A stretch of 64,000 nucleotides of DNA from Saccharothrix deserti (GCF_009769385.1 NZ_ML775961.1:410681-474680); one strand, 5' to 3'; shown: positions 32,993-42,414, counted from the first letter of the stretch. The notes: generated from the letters alone by a model not told the origin. Translations and numbers: made by a program.

Positions 32993-34589
32993 CCGTTTCC
33001 TCCTCGCCGACACCCGCACCAGGGGTCGGACGCGTTCGTCGTCGTGTCACTGTCAAGCCGATCGCCACGGCCAAGAGGCCCAGAGCGGTCATCACCCACT
33101 CGGGCCATGCGCCGAGCCGGGTGGCCAGCGTAGCCTCCCCCCGCAGCGGCACCGTCGCCACCAACGCGTCGGGCGTGAACATCCCGGTCCGCCGGGTGAC
33201 CGAGCCGTCCGGCTGCACGATGGCGCTGACGCCGCTCGTGGCCGCGACCACCACGGATTTGCCGTGTTCGACGGCGCGGACCCGGGACATGGCCAGCTGC
33301 TGGTAGGTCATCTCGGTGTAGCCGAACGTGGCGTTGTTGGTGGGGATCGCGATCAGGTTCGCGCCCGCGGTGATCGAGTCGCGCACCACGCCGTCGAACG
33401 CCACCTCGTAGCAGGTGTCGATCGCCACTTTCGCGTCGCCCATGGTGAAGCCCTCCGGGTCGGTGCCCGGCTGGAAGGTGCCCGCGCGGTCCACGGTCTT
33501 GGTGAAGATCCGGAAGAACGAGCGGTAGGGCATGGTCTCGCCGAAGGGCTGCAGTTGCCGCTTGGTGTAGGTGTCGGTGGCGCCGACGCCCGGTTCGTAG
33601 AGCACGACGGTGTTGCGGGGCAGCCCGTCGCCGGGGTCGATCACGACCGCGCCGACGGCGATGGGCGCGTTGATCGCCTCGGTGGCCCGTTGGATCTGCG
33701 CGGCGGCGTCGACGTTGCGGAAGGGGTCGATGTCGGAGGAGTTCTCCGGCCAGATCACCAGGTCGGGTTGTTCGGCGCGGCCGGCTTTCACGTCGTCGGC
33801 GAGTTGGAGGGTGCGTGTGACGTGGTTGTCGAGCACGGCGCGGCGCTGGGCGTTGAAGTCCAGGCCGGCGCGCGGCACGTTGCCCTGGATCGCCGCGACG
33901 GTCGCCGCACCCTGGTCGGGGTCGGTGTGCACGAGCGCGGTCGCCCCGAGGCCCGCGGCCAGCGGCAGCACGACGGCGGCCGCGCCGAGCTTCCAGTGGC
34001 GTTTCCGGTCGCGCACCAGGTGGGCGGCGCCGAGGCCGGTCAGCGCGACGGCGAACCCGATCAGGGGCGCCCCGCCGATCGAGGCCAGCGGCAGGTACCA
34101 GCCCTCGGGCTGCCCGAACGCGATCTTGCCCCAGGGGAACCCGCCGAACGGCACCACGGCGCGCAGCGCCTCGTCGGCGACCCACACCAGCGCCATCCAC
34201 AGCGGCGCGCCCGGCAGCCGTGACACGACCGCCATCGCGGCCGTGCCGACGGCGATCAGCAGGGCGCACAGCAGCGCCAGCGGCAGCCACGCGATGAGGC
34301 CGACGAACTCGCCGGTCCACCGCAGCAGCGGCGCCATGAACGCCAGCCCCCACACCAGCCCGAGCCCGAACCCGGCCCGCGCCCGCCGCCCGTACAGCAG
34401 CACACCGAGCACCGCGAACCCCACGGGCGCCAACCACCACACCGTGCGCGGGGGGAAGCTGAGGAACACCGCCACACCGCCCGCGGCCGCCGACAGCACC
34501 CTCAGCGACGTGCCGCGCACGTCCCGGCGACGACGGACGGGGGGCATGTCGGCGACGGGCTGGTCCGACGTCACGGGGGGAGCGACCAC
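32967..34589 (-). CDS. lnt: Apolipoprotein N-acyltransferase
   Basis: 540-residue membrane enzyme that N-acylates lipoproteins. About seven transmembrane helices (residues 25-215) precede the nitrilase-like periplasmic domain (about 230-490) and a final helix (about 495-515). The Glu-Lys-Cys triad is present: Glu in WPENSSDID, Lys in [11 protein letters not shown] and Cys in [16 protein letters not shown] lies 6 bases before the GTG start, fitting a leaderless mRNA. It is translationally coupled to ppm1, and the products probably interact as the two domains do in mycobacterial Ppm1. Confidence 0.94.
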   Translation of the reverse strand: MVAPPVTSDQPVADMPPVRRRRDVRGTSLRVLSAAAGGVAVFLSFPPRTVWWLAPVGFAVLGVLLYGRRARAGFGLGLVWGLAFMAPLLRWTGEFVGLIAWLPLALLCALLIAVGTAAMAVVSRLPGAPLWMALVWVADEALRAVVPFGGFPWGKIAFGQPEGWYLPLASIGGAPLIGFAVALTGLGAAHLVRDRKRHWKLGAAAVVLPLAAGLGATALVHTDPDQGAATVAAIQGNVPRAGLDFNAQRRAVLDNHVTRTLQLADDVKAGRAEQPDLVIWPENSSDIDPFRNVDAAAQIQRATEAINAPIAVGAVVIDPGDGLPRNTVVLYEPGVGATDTYTKRQLQPFGETMPYRSFFRIFTKTVDRAGTFQPGTDPEGFTMGDAKVAIDTCYEVAFDGVVRDSITAGANLIAIPTNNATFGYTEMTYQQLAMSRVRAVEHGKSVVVAATSGVSAIVQPDGSVTRRTGMFTPDALVATVPLRGEATLATRLGAWPEWVMTALGLLAVAIGLTVTRRRTRPTPGAGVGEEETDGGPAGAA

Positions 34590-34927
34590 CGGATCAGCCT
34601 ACGAGCCCCCGGTCACGAACCCGCAGCCAGGCCGCGCGCCTCACACAACGCACGCCGGTCGCCCTCCGCGCACGCGGTGTCACCGTCGCCCGGCCGGGTA
34701 CCGCTGACGACGTGCCCGCAGCGCCGTGCCCGCTCGCGACGGATTCTTGTCGACGCGATCCGGGCCAGGAGGTGGGGGTGTTCCGCCGACGCGGTGACAC
34801 CCGTTCAGGGGACGGAAGGACGTGTCGGGTGGGTCGAGGTTGCCCTGGGATTCGGCGGGGGTGGGCGGGGGTATCAATCAGGGTTCCCACCGATGGCAGG
34901 GGACCCTAACGCGGGGATGGTGGAGTC
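34590..34927. other. 338-bp gap between lnt and pspC, no gene seen
   Basis: Divergent promoter region. I see the leaderless lnt box at its left edge, and an AT-richer patch (34870-34915) before pspC that probably holds its promoter. Short ORFs here have no recognisable family. No RNA gene recognised. Confidence 0.5.
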
Positions 34928-35113
34928 ATGACCACGTTGACCAGGCCGCAGAACCAGAAGATGATCGCGGGCGTGTGCGCGGGACTCGCCGCTCGCTTCG
35001 GGTGGAAGCCCGGCACCGTGCGGTTGTTGTTCGTGCTGTCGTGCCTGCTGCCGGGACCGCAGTTCGTCATCTACCTCGTGTTGTGGGTGATGATGCCCAA
35101 ACGCCCCTACTGA
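34928..35113 (+). CDS. PspC-domain protein
   Basis: 61-residue protein consisting of little more than one PspC domain: basic N-terminus (QNQKMIAGVCAGLAARFG) followed by one long hydrophobic segment (VRLLFVLSCLLPGPQFVIYLVLWVMMP). Full-length PspC proteins are envelope-stress components with a longer C-terminus; short versions are frequent in actinobacteria. Probably an inner-membrane protein. Convergent with the TetR gene at 35132. Confidence 0.88.
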   Translation: MTTLTRPQNQKMIAGVCAGLAARFGWKPGTVRLLFVLSCLLPGPQFVIYLVLWVMMPKRPY

Positions 35114-35131
35114 GCCCTACCGGGCGGGCCC

Positions 35132-35899
35132 CTACCGGGCGGGTCCTTGCTGACGGGATCGCACGAGGGTCTCGATGCCGTCCAGCACGCGTTCCAGGCC
35201 GAACGTGAACGCGTGCTCGCCGTCGTAGGCGGCGCCGTGCGCCTCGCCCGCCGCGGCGCCGACGCGGGCCGCGGTGGGGAACCGTTCGGGGTCGAGGACC
35301 TTCGCCAGGAACGGTGCGGCGGCGTGCCACCACTGCTCGTCGGTGAGGCCGGTGCGCTGCCGGGTCCGGGCGGCTTCGACGGCGATCCGGGCGGCGGCCT
35401 GGACGTGGGCGAGGACGAGGTTGAGCACCGAGTCCATCTCCAGGTCGGTGAGGCCGATGCCGTCGACGGCGCCGAGTTCGTAGTCGTACTTGGCGACCAC
35501 GTTGGGGCCGAGGACGGCGCGGTTGGTGGCGACGTGCAGCAGCCACGGGTGGCGCAGGTTCAGGGCCCAGTTCTCGCGGGCGATCTGGGTGAGCCTGCCG
35601 CGCCAGCCGCCGGGGACCCGGTCGGGCCGGGCCGTCTCGGCCTGCACGGCGTCCACCATGGCGTCGACGAGTTCGGCCTTGCCGGGCACGTGGGTGTAGA
35701 GCGACATGGTGCCGACGCCGAGTCGGTCCGCGACCCGTCGCATGGACAGCGCGCCGAGGCCTTCGGTGTCGGCCAGTTCGACGGCCGCAGTGACGATGCG
35801 GTCCACGCCGAGGTCCTTGCGGGCGGTCCGTCCGGTGGTGCGCCACAGCACCGCGAGGGTCCTGGCCGGGTCGCCGGTGCCGGTGTGTTCGGTCGTCAC
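35132..35899 (-). CDS. TetR-family regulator with TetR_C domain
   Basis: 255-residue regulator. The HTH (about residues 32-75: GLGALSMRRVADRLGVGTMSLYTHVPGK) and the C-terminal TetR_C-type domain (about 90-245) match repressors of the tetracycline-efflux type. The GTG start has TAGGGT 8 bases upstream. It lies 22 bp after the GntR gene in the same direction, so the two may be co-transcribed. No transporter is adjacent, so the target is unclear. Confidence 0.87.
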   Translation of the reverse strand: MTTEHTGTGDPARTLAVLWRTTGRTARKDLGVDRIVTAAVELADTEGLGALSMRRVADRLGVGTMSLYTHVPGKAELVDAMVDAVQAETARPDRVPGGWRGRLTQIARENWALNLRHPWLLHVATNRAVLGPNVVAKYDYELGAVDGIGLTDLEMDSVLNLVLAHVQAAARIAVEAARTRQRTGLTDEQWWHAAAPFLAKVLDPERFPTAARVGAAAGEAHGAAYDGEHAFTFGLERVLDGIETLVRSRQQGPAR

Positions 35900-35921
35900 G
35901 CCTGGCCACCCTACGGGTGGT

Positions 35922-36275
35922 TCAGCCGGCGAGCGCGGCGCGCACGATCTCCAGCGCCTCGTCGGCGGTGAGGCCCTGTTCGCGGGCGGTGGCGGCGTAG
36001 GAGCGGGCGGCGCGCAGCACGCGTTCGCGGCTGCGTTCGCCCGCCGCGCTGACCACGGTGCCGGCTCTGCCTCGGGTCTCGATGAGACCCGCCTCCTCGA
36101 GTTCGCGGTAGGCGCGGGCGACGGTGTTGACGGCGATGCCGAGTTCGGCGGCCAGTGCGCGGACGGTGGGCAGCCGGGTGCCGACGGCCAGCTCACGGTC
36201 GGTGATCTGGCGGGCGAACTGGGACCGCACCTGTTCGTAGGGCGGTACGGGCGAGGCCGGATCTAGGCTGATCAC
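35922..36275 (-). CDS. GntR-family regulator, YtrA type (short)
   Basis: 117-residue GntR protein: winged HTH (about 10-75, with LPTVRALAAELGIAVNTVARAYREL) and a short helical C-terminus with no ligand domain, as in YtrA-type regulators that control ABC transporters. Start GTG 36275. It is divergent from the small membrane protein at 36332, leaving about 56 bp for both promoters, so the target may be that gene or the TetR gene. Confidence 0.87.
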   Translation of the reverse strand: MISLDPASPVPPYEQVRSQFARQITDRELAVGTRLPTVRALAAELGIAVNTVARAYRELEEAGLIETRGRAGTVVSAAGERSRERVLRAARSYAATAREQGLTADEALEIVRAALAG

Positions 36276-36331
36276 GTGGTCGATAGTGGCAGAGGTGCGG
36301 TCCGCGGGTCGGGTACGGCCACGGGGTGACG

Positions 36332-36823
36332 ATGAGTCGCGGGCGGTCCACGGTGCGTGGCAGGGTGGTGGCCGTGCTCCGCAGATGGCTGCCCGTCAGA
36401 TGGCTGCTGGTCGTGGCCCTGGCGTTGGTCACGGGTGTGGCCGCGTTCGTGGTGCTCTTCCCGCCGGGTGACCGTGTCGCGGGCACGCCGGTCCCCTACT
36501 GCACGGATCTGCACGTGCTGTTCGACGCCGACGAGGAGATGCGGCGTGTCGCCGGGGAGTTGCGGCGTGACAGCCGGGTGCGGGAGGTCCGGGACGAGCG
36601 GACGAAGGCGGAGAACCACGAGCGGCTCACGACGGAGCTGCGGGCGTCGGGCCGCGACGATCTCGCCGACGCAGCCCGGGTGGGCGACACCCCGGCGACC
36701 GTCCGGGTGATCGAGGCGTTCGGTGTCGACGCCGAGGCGTTCGCCGACGAGCTGCGGTTGCAGTACCGGGTCACCTACTCCGACGCGTGCGAGGACCCGG
36801 TGGTCTGGGAGGACGAGGACTAG
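36332..36823 (+). CDS. Membrane-anchored protein, FtsX-extracellular-domain-like
   Basis: 163 residues from ATG 36332 (GTG 36326 is in frame). A basic N-terminus and one transmembrane helix (about 22-42: WLLVVALALVTGVAAFVVLF) precede an external acidic domain of about 115 residues starting CTDLHVLFDADEEM. The beta-alpha-beta layout and a conserved Cys pair (residues about 57 and 154) remind me of the FtsX extracellular domain, which several short actinobacterial proteins carry without the permease part. The link is a weak resemblance. Divergent from gntR. Confidence 0.6.
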   Translation: MSRGRSTVRGRVVAVLRRWLPVRWLLVVALALVTGVAAFVVLFPPGDRVAGTPVPYCTDLHVLFDADEEMRRVAGELRRDSRVREVRDERTKAENHERLTTELRASGRDDLADAARVGDTPATVRVIEAFGVDAEAFADELRLQYRVTYSDACEDPVVWEDED

Positions 36824-36860
36824 CCGGAAGAGACCGGCCGGGACCGGGGCCGTTCGGGTG

Positions 36861-37250
36861 CTAGGGGCGTTTGGGGGCGACGACGGTGCCGCGGGCGCGG
36901 GTGACCACGATCGGCGGGTCGAGCACGTCGGCCGCCGACGGACCGCGGTCGGGGGCGGAGCGGCACACGACGCGGGCCTCGAAGTCGATCTCGCGGGACC
37001 GGGTGCCGACGCGGACGAGGGTGGCGGTCGCCTCGATCACGTCGCCGGCCTGGACGGGGGCGAGGAATTCGACGTTCGAGTAGGCCGCGAAGAGGCCTTC
37101 GTCGCCGTCGGTGCGGATGAGCAGTTCGGTGGCGACGTCGCCGAACATGCCCAGCCCGTACGCGCCGTCGACGAGGTTGCCCCCGTAGTGGGCGTGGGAG
37201 TGCGGCACGTAGCGGCGGTGGGTGACGGCGAATCCCTCGGTCGGGCTCAC
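36861..37250 (-). CDS. kal: 3-aminobutyryl-CoA ammonia-lyase
   Basis: 129-residue hot-dog-fold enzyme predicted to remove ammonia from L-3-aminobutyryl-CoA giving crotonyl-CoA, the last dedicated step of the lysine aminomutase pathway. [22 protein letters not shown] and the strand [23 protein letters not shown] fit Kal proteins of fermentative clostridia in length and layout. The GTG start overlaps the kamE stop (GTGA). It is the last gene of the operon. A generic thioesterase-like role is the alternative, but the context favours Kal. Confidence 0.85.
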   Translation of the reverse strand: MSPTEGFAVTHRRYVPHSHAHYGGNLVDGAYGLGMFGDVATELLIRTDGDEGLFAAYSNVEFLAPVQAGDVIEATATLVRVGTRSREIDFEARVVCRSAPDRGPSAADVLDPPIVVTRARGTVVAPKRP

Positions 37251-37990
37251 GCGCTCTCCTCTTTCCTGGTCTGCACGGCGTGCACGAGGTAGCTGGCGAC
37301 CTCGCCGGGTGTGGTGCTGCGGCCGAACACCCGGTCCACGCCCAGTTCCCCGGCCATGAGCGGGTCGAACCGGGGGCCGCCGGCGATGAGCAGCGGGCGC
37401 CGCTCCCCCATCGCCTCGCGGAACGCCGCCGACATCTCCCGGGTGTTGTGGATGTGCGCGTCGCGTTGTGTCACGACCTGCGACACGAGGACCGCGTCGG
37501 CTTTCTCCGCGCGGGCGCGGCGGACGAGTTCGGGCACCGACACCTGCGCGCCGAGGTTCACGACCTTGAGCTCGCGGTAGTACTCCAGGCCCTTCTCCCC
37601 GGCGAAGCCCTTGATGTTGAGGATGGCGTCGATGCCGACGGTGTGGGCGTCGGTGCCGATGCACCCGCCGACCACGACGAGTTTGCGGCGCAGCAGTTTC
37701 TTCAGGGTGGTGTTGACCTCGGCGGGTGACAGCAGCGGGTATTCGCGTTCCACGACCCGCACGTCGTCGAGGTCGACGATGTGGCGGACGGAGCCGTAGA
37801 CGACGAAGAAGGTGAAGTCGTCGCCGATGGGGTGGGAGTGCACGACCATGGCGGGGTCGATGCCCATCTTGTTCGCCAGTTGCCGCGCGGCGCCGTCGGC
37901 GTGGGGCCCGGCGGGGACGGGCAGGGTGAACGAGGTCTGCACCATGCCGTCGCCGGTGGTGTCGCCGTAGGGCCGGACGTGCCGCTTCAC
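37247..37990 (-). CDS. kamE: Lysine 5,6-aminomutase, beta (cobalamin) subunit
   Basis: 247-residue B12/PLP-binding subunit of the adenosylcobalamin-dependent enzyme that turns beta-lysine into 3,5-diaminohexanoate (or D-lysine into 2,5-diaminohexanoate). The base-off cobalamin motif D-x-H-x-x-G is at 114-119 (DAHTVG) with ligand His116. Lys127, 11 residues later, matches the spacing of the PLP-binding lysine in the clostridial enzyme (His133/Lys144). Start GTG 37990 overlaps kamD by 4 bases. Both subunits are required. Confidence 0.95.
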   Translation of the reverse strand: MKRHVRPYGDTTGDGMVQTSFTLPVPAGPHADGAARQLANKMGIDPAMVVHSHPIGDDFTFFVVYGSVRHIVDLDDVRVVEREYPLLSPAEVNTTLKKLLRRKLVVVGGCIGTDAHTVGIDAILNIKGFAGEKGLEYYRELKVVNLGAQVSVPELVRRARAEKADAVLVSQVVTQRDAHIHNTREMSAAFREAMGERRPLLIAGGPRFDPLMAGELGVDRVFGRSTTPGEVASYLVHAVQTRKEESA

Positions 37991-39585
37991 CGTGCCTCCT
38001 CCTGGGGTGCCGTCTCCCGGGGTGCCGTCTCCAGCAGTTCGGAGGCCGGGTTGAGGTATCCGTCGGCCTTCTCCACCACGCCGTCCGCGCCCTTGCCGCC
38101 GTCGGCGGGGCGTTTCATGAGGCCGAACGTGCCGTCGGCGATCGCGTCGAGCAGCCCGTCGTCGACGATGCGGGCGAGCAGGTCCACGGCCTCGCCCAGG
38201 ACCTGGTGGGCGCGTTTGACGATGAGGCCGTCGGGTGCGGGGCGGAAGTCCTCGCTCAGGCCGCCGGCGGCGCCCAGGACGTAGCGGACGTTGGCCAGGG
38301 CGAGGTCGCGGTCGGACAGGAACGGGGTGACGACGGCTTCGGTCATCATGCCGACGAGCAGGATGCTCTGGCCGGTGAGGACGCCGGCGAGGTTGAAGAA
38401 CCCGTCGAGCAGGTAGCCGTTGAACACGTCGCCGGTCATGTGCTTGGTGGGCGGCATCCACTTCAGCGGCGCGTCGGGGAACAGTTCGCGGGCCAGCAGG
38501 GCGTGGGCGAGTTCGAGGCGGAACGACTCGGGGACCTTGGGGTTGATCTCGAACGCGTGGCCGAGGCCGAGGAGGTGGTCGGGCAGGCCGGCTTCATGGG
38601 CGAAGTGCTCGTTGAGCAGCTGCGACACGGTGACGGTGTGGGCGGCGTCGACGGCGTCGGCGGTGGTGAGGTAGTTGTCCTCGCCGGTGTTGATGACGAT
38701 CCCGGCGCGGGCGTGGACCTGGCGGGAGAACCGCTGGTCGACGAAGGTGCGGATGGGGTTGATGTCGCGGAACAGGATGCCGTACATCGAGTCGTTGAGC
38801 ATCATGTCGAGGCGTTGCAGGCCGGCGAGGACGGCGATCTCGGGCATGCACAGGCCGGAGGCGTAGTTGGTGAGCCGCACGTACCGGCCGACCTCTTTGG
38901 ACACGTCGTCCAGGGCGGCCCGCATGATGCGGAAGTTCTCCTGGGTGGCGTAGGTGCCGGCGAAGCCGTGGTGGGTGGCGCCTTCGGGGACGTAGTCGAG
39001 CAGGGACTGCCCGGTGGAGCGGATGACGGCGATGACGTCGGCTCCGGCGCGGGCGGCGTTGCGCGCTTGGACGACGTCCTCGTCGATGTCGCCGGTCGCG
39101 ACGATGAGGTAGATCCAGGGGCGTTGGGGCGGGTCGCCGAGTTTCGCGACGAGCCGGTCGCGTCGGGCGCGGTTGCGGTCGACGGTGCGGATGCCCTTGG
39201 TGACGGCGGTCGTGGCGGCTTTGCGGGCGCGGGCGCGGTCGCGTCCTTCGGGGAGCCGGTAGCGGACCTGTCCGGCGGCGGTGGCCTCGGCGAGTTCGGT
39301 GAGGGTGGCGAGGTTGTGCTCTTCGAGGGCGTGGAACACGGGCAGCGCGACGCCGTGTTCGAGGCCGCAGTGCTCGCGCACGGTGTCGACCACCCGGTTG
39401 ACCCACGGCACGTCACCGGCGCGGTGGGTGGAGTCCGCGCCGGTGATGCCGGCCAGGCGGAGCGTGGCGCGCTCGACCGCCACCGTGGTGTGGGCCTTCG
39501 CGATGGCCACCACCGGCTCGGCGGCCCGCGCGGCGAGTTCCCGCGCCGTGGCGACCACCTCGGGGTCGAGGTCGAGCAACGCCAT
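37987..39585 (-). CDS. kamD: Lysine 5,6-aminomutase, alpha subunit
   Basis: 532-residue TIM-barrel subunit that supplies most of the PLP and substrate pocket. Recognisable family stretches include [51 protein letters not shown], and [15 protein letters not shown]. Length agrees with clostridial KamD (about 515 residues). The ATG 39585 has the site CAGGAG, which is contributed by the end of the upstream micro-ORF. The enzyme is unusual for an aerobic actinomycete, where it implies lysine breakdown or supply of a diamino-acid building block. Confidence 0.96.
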   Translation of the reverse strand: MALLDLDPEVVATARELAARAAEPVVAIAKAHTTVAVERATLRLAGITGADSTHRAGDVPWVNRVVDTVREHCGLEHGVALPVFHALEEHNLATLTELAEATAAGQVRYRLPEGRDRARARKAATTAVTKGIRTVDRNRARRDRLVAKLGDPPQRPWIYLIVATGDIDEDVVQARNAARAGADVIAVIRSTGQSLLDYVPEGATHHGFAGTYATQENFRIMRAALDDVSKEVGRYVRLTNYASGLCMPEIAVLAGLQRLDMMLNDSMYGILFRDINPIRTFVDQRFSRQVHARAGIVINTGEDNYLTTADAVDAAHTVTVSQLLNEHFAHEAGLPDHLLGLGHAFEINPKVPESFRLELAHALLARELFPDAPLKWMPPTKHMTGDVFNGYLLDGFFNLAGVLTGQSILLVGMMTEAVVTPFLSDRDLALANVRYVLGAAGGLSEDFRPAPDGLIVKRAHQVLGEAVDLLARIVDDGLLDAIADGTFGLMKRPADGGKGADGVVEKADGYLNPASELLETAPRETAPQEEAR

Positions 39586-39588
39586 CTG

Positions 39589-39681
39589 TCACTCCTGTTC
39601 TTCGTGGTCGGGCCGGGCCGGGCGCCCGGTCTCCCGTGCCGGTCCGGCGGCCCTGTGGGGTGTTCCGGTGAGGGTGGTCAT
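39589..39681 (-). CDS. Micro-ORF 2 (30 aa) in lysine aminomutase operon
   Basis: 30-codon ORF from ATG 39681 whose start overlaps the stop of micro-ORF 1 (ATGA); it ends 3 bases before the kamD ATG. The peptide contains TPHRAAGPARETGRPARPDH. It shares 16 of 30 residues with micro-ORF 1, and the nucleotide repeat period is 89 bp, exactly the ORF length minus the 4-base overlap. GC at third positions is about 80%, somewhat below neighbouring genes. It may be a peptide, or a translated spacer that couples kamD to upstream genes. No known family. Confidence 0.45.
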   Translation of the reverse strand: MTTLTGTPHRAAGPARETGRPARPDHEEQE

Positions 39682-39770
39682 CGGGCGTCCCGGTGGTCGG
39701 GTCGAGTCGGGCGCCGGGTGTCCTGTGCCGGTCCGGCGGTCCTGTGGGGCGCGTCGGCGGGGGCGGTCAT
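39678..39770 (-). CDS. Micro-ORF 1 (30 aa) in lysine aminomutase operon
   Basis: 30-codon ORF from ATG 39770, overlapping the amidohydrolase stop (ATGA) and itself overlapping micro-ORF 2 by 4 bases. The peptide contains DAPHRTAGPAQDTRRPTRPD. It is highly basic and Pro/Arg-rich, without a membrane segment. Together with its copy it fills the only gap in an otherwise gap-free operon. Duplication with the overlaps kept suggests selection on coupling, on the peptide, or both. Confidence 0.45.
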   Translation of the reverse strand: MTAPADAPHRTAGPAQDTRRPTRPDHRDAR

Positions 39771-41359
39771 CGGGTGTCCTTGTCGTAGATCGTGCGGCCG
39801 CGCAGGACGGTGCGCAGGCACGTCGGCGCGGGGCCGTCGAGGGCGGGCAGGGCGGGGACGCGGGATCGGGGGTCGGTCGACCAGCGCTGCACGCGGCTGT
39901 CCGGTGCGGCGACCTCCAGTTCGCCCGCGTCCCACACCGCGTAGGTGGCGGGTGCGCCGGGCTGGAGGGTGCCGGTGATGCCGTCGTCGACGCCGGCGGC
40001 GCGCCAGCCGCCGCGGGTGTGGGCGTTGAACGCGGCCCTCGGGGAGATGCCGGAGCCGTCGGTGCGGTGGTGGACGGCGGCCTTGATCGCGGCCCACGGG
40101 TCGACGGCGGTGACGGGGGCGTCGGAGCCCAGCGCGAGGATCATGCCGGCGGCGGCGAGCCGGGAGAACGGGTTGAGCGCGGTGCCGCGCTCCACGCCCA
40201 GGCGCCGGGTGTACATGCCGTCCGGTCCGCCCCATTCGTGGTCGAACAGGGGCTGCACGGAGGCGACGACGCCCCAGGAGCCGAGTTTCGCGGCCTGCTC
40301 GGCGGTGATCATCTCGAGGTGTTCGAGGCGGTGCCTGCGGGCGGCCAGCGCGGGCACGCCCACCGCCGCGGCGGCCTTCTCGAAGCCTTCGACGACGGCG
40401 GCGACGGCGGCGTCGCCGATGACGTGGAACCCGCCCTGCAGCCCGGCTTCGGTGCAGGTGATCAGGTGTCGTGCGATGGCGTCGGCGTCGAGGTAGAGGG
40501 CGCCGGTGGTGTCGGCGTCGGTGTACGGGGAGCACAGGGCGGCGGTGCGGGAGCCGAGGGCGCCGTCCACGAACAGGTCTCCGGCGAGGCCGCGGACGGG
40601 CAGGTCGATCGGTTCGAGGCCGCCCCAGTAGCCGACGACGTCGAGGGTGTCGGTGGCGAGGAGGTCGGCCAGGTCGTCGCGGCCGGAGATGTCGGGGCCG
40701 GCGCATTCGTGGACCGACGCGATGCCGCGTGACGCGGCGTGTTCCAGGAACGCCTGCTGCGCCGCGCGTCGCCGAGCCGCGGGGATGGCGTCCTTCGCCG
40801 CGCCCCGCACGTGGTGGTGGGCGGCCCGCGAGACCGGGCCGTCGGGTGACCAGCCGTCGGCGTCGCGGGCGGCGGGGGCGAGGTCGACCAGGGCGGAGGA
40901 CACGAGCGCGGAGTGGACGTCGACGCGGGACAGGTAGACCTGTGCGCCGCGGGCGGCGGCGTCGAGTTCCTCCCTGGTCGGGGGGCGGTTCTCGGGCCAG
41001 CGGGTCTCGTCCCAGCCGTGGCCCCAGATCAGCGGGCCGTCGGCGGCGCGCACGGCGTCGAGGAGTTCGGTGAGCGTGCGGCAGCCGGTGAGGTCGAGGC
41101 CGGTGAGCAGGAGGCCGGCGGAGGTGGCGTGCACGTGGGCGTCGACGAACGCGGGGGCCACGAACGCGCCGTCCAGGTCGGTCACGTCGGCGCCGGGGTG
41201 CAGGGCGCGACCGACGGAGTCCTGGCCGAGCCACACGACGGTGCCGTCGGCGATCGCCATCGCGGTGGCGTCGGGTGCGGTCGGGGAGTGGATGCGTCCC
41301 CCCACGAGCAGACGCGTCGAGGTGCTCGTCGACGCCGGGACGCCGTTCACTGTAGTCAC
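39767..41359 (-). CDS. Amidohydrolase family protein (YtcJ-like)
   Basis: 530-residue metal-dependent amidohydrolase of the YtcJ/amidohydrolase_3 type. The N-terminal composite strand region leads to VAPAFVDAHVHATSAG (metal His-x-His), then QGGFHVIGDAAVAAVVEGF and HRLEHLEMI provide further metal His, and LALGSDAPVTAVDPW the catalytic Asp. Relatives hydrolyse N-acylated or N-formylated compounds. In this operon it may deacylate a pathway intermediate, but this is inference; the classical lysine pathway has no such step. Coupled to kdd by a GTGA overlap. Confidence 0.88.
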   Translation of the reverse strand: MTTVNGVPASTSTSTRLLVGGRIHSPTAPDATAMAIADGTVVWLGQDSVGRALHPGADVTDLDGAFVAPAFVDAHVHATSAGLLLTGLDLTGCRTLTELLDAVRAADGPLIWGHGWDETRWPENRPPTREELDAAARGAQVYLSRVDVHSALVSSALVDLAPAARDADGWSPDGPVSRAAHHHVRGAAKDAIPAARRRAAQQAFLEHAASRGIASVHECAGPDISGRDDLADLLATDTLDVVGYWGGLEPIDLPVRGLAGDLFVDGALGSRTAALCSPYTDADTTGALYLDADAIARHLITCTEAGLQGGFHVIGDAAVAAVVEGFEKAAAAVGVPALAARRHRLEHLEMITAEQAAKLGSWGVVASVQPLFDHEWGGPDGMYTRRLGVERGTALNPFSRLAAAGMILALGSDAPVTAVDPWAAIKAAVHHRTDGSGISPRAAFNAHTRGGWRAAGVDDGITGTLQPGAPATYAVWDAGELEVAAPDSRVQRWSTDPRSRVPALPALDGPAPTCLRTVLRGRTIYDKDTR

Positions 41360-42372
41360 GCCTGTTGAGTCTGCCTGTGCTCGAACAGGGCCCGCACGGC
41401 AGGTTCGGCGCGCAGCAGGTCCAGCGCGAAGGAGGCGTGACCAGGCACGTAGCCGTTGCCGACGAGCATCTCCACGTCGGCGGCGAGGCCTTCGGCGCCC
41501 AGTGCGGCGGCGGGGAAGGAGGTGGCCATGGAGAAGAAGACCACGGTGCCGCCGTCGGCGGTGGCGAGGATCGCGCCGTGCTCGCAGCCGGGCACGTCGA
41601 CGCACACGACGGTCACGTCCACCCGGTCGCCGACCGCGTCCGCGACGGCCACCGGATCGCGGGCGTCGGCGACGACCACGGAGTCGGCCAGACCGGCGTC
41701 GCGGACGGCGGCGGCCTCCCGTTCGGTGGGGACCAGGGCGACGAGCCGGGACGCGCCGGCGCGGCGGGCCGCGGCGAGGGACAGCGAGCCGGACTTGCCG
41801 CCGCCGCCGAGCACCAGCACGGACGGCGCGTCGCGGCGGCGCACGACCCGGTCGGTCAACGCGGGCGCGCCGCACACGTCCAGCACGGACAGCGCCAGTT
41901 CCTCGGGCAGGTCGTCGGGCAGCACGGCGGCGATGGACCGGCCGAACAGCACCGCGGTGCCCTCGCACGGCACCTGCTCGTCGGCGCCGTCCCACCGGGC
42001 GAGGCCGTCGGTGATGCGCAGCGGCGTCAGGGTGAGCGACACCAGCGTCGCGATCCGGTCGCCCACGCGCAGCCCGAGGGGTGACGAGGGGCCGACCTCG
42101 CGGACGGTGCCGAGCAGCATGCCGCCCGATCCGGTGACGGGGTTCTGCATCTTGCCGCGGGACGCGACGATGTCCAGCACGGCCCTCCGCACGCCGGCGA
42201 CGCCGTGCTCCTCGCGCAGCTGCCGGTAGGAGGCGGCGTCGAGGTTGAGCCGTGCGACGTCGACCACGACCTCGTCCGGACCGCACCCGGGGGAGGCGTC
42301 CAGCCGCCACGCCTGCTGCGGCAGCACCCCGGCGGGTTCGAGGACGCGATGCAGACCGTACGGCGAAGTCAT
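41356..42372 (-). CDS. kdd: 3,5-diaminohexanoate dehydrogenase
   Basis: 338-residue NAD(P)-dependent dehydrogenase of the MDR-like Kdd family that oxidises L-erythro-3,5-diaminohexanoate to 5-amino-3-oxohexanoate. The N-terminal catalytic domain holds LNLDAASYRQLREEHG and the Kdd-typical GKMQNPVTGSGGMLLGTV; the Rossmann domain has VLVLGGGGKSGSLSLAAARRAG. ATG 42372 with AGAAGG upstream. It is the first gene of the operon. Kce, which cleaves the product with acetyl-CoA, is not in the window. Confidence 0.92.
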   Translation of the reverse strand: MTSPYGLHRVLEPAGVLPQQAWRLDASPGCGPDEVVVDVARLNLDAASYRQLREEHGVAGVRRAVLDIVASRGKMQNPVTGSGGMLLGTVREVGPSSPLGLRVGDRIATLVSLTLTPLRITDGLARWDGADEQVPCEGTAVLFGRSIAAVLPDDLPEELALSVLDVCGAPALTDRVVRRRDAPSVLVLGGGGKSGSLSLAAARRAGASRLVALVPTEREAAAVRDAGLADSVVVADARDPVAVADAVGDRVDVTVVCVDVPGCEHGAILATADGGTVVFFSMATSFPAAALGAEGLAADVEMLVGNGYVPGHASFALDLLRAEPAVRALFEHRQTQQA

Positions 42373-42405
42373 GGAAATCCTTCTGTCGACAGGGCCGGGA
42401 CGCGG

Positions 42406-42414
42406 ATATCTTCA
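42406..42414. promoter_or_regulatory. Shared 9-mer ATATCTTCA upstream of kdd
   Basis: ATATCTTCA lies 34-42 bp before the kdd start. The same AT-rich 9-mer occurs at 51290-51298, just before kamA. The gap 42373-42450 is markedly AT-rich and must hold the kdd operon promoter. A common lysine-pathway regulator is a possible explanation. Confidence 0.35.

Noticed and set aside
34590..34927. Small coding genes between lnt and pspC
   Set aside because: Several overlapping short ORFs on both strands, none with a start signal or recognisable family.
39678..39770. Micro-ORFs dismissed as pure spacer
   Set aside because: The equal lengths, kept ATGA overlaps and residue similarity made me keep them as low-confidence CDS, although third-position GC is lower than in neighbours.
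39589..39770. The 89-bp repeat as a mobile miniature element
   Set aside because: There are no terminal inverted repeats or target duplications, and the copies are tandem inside an operon.
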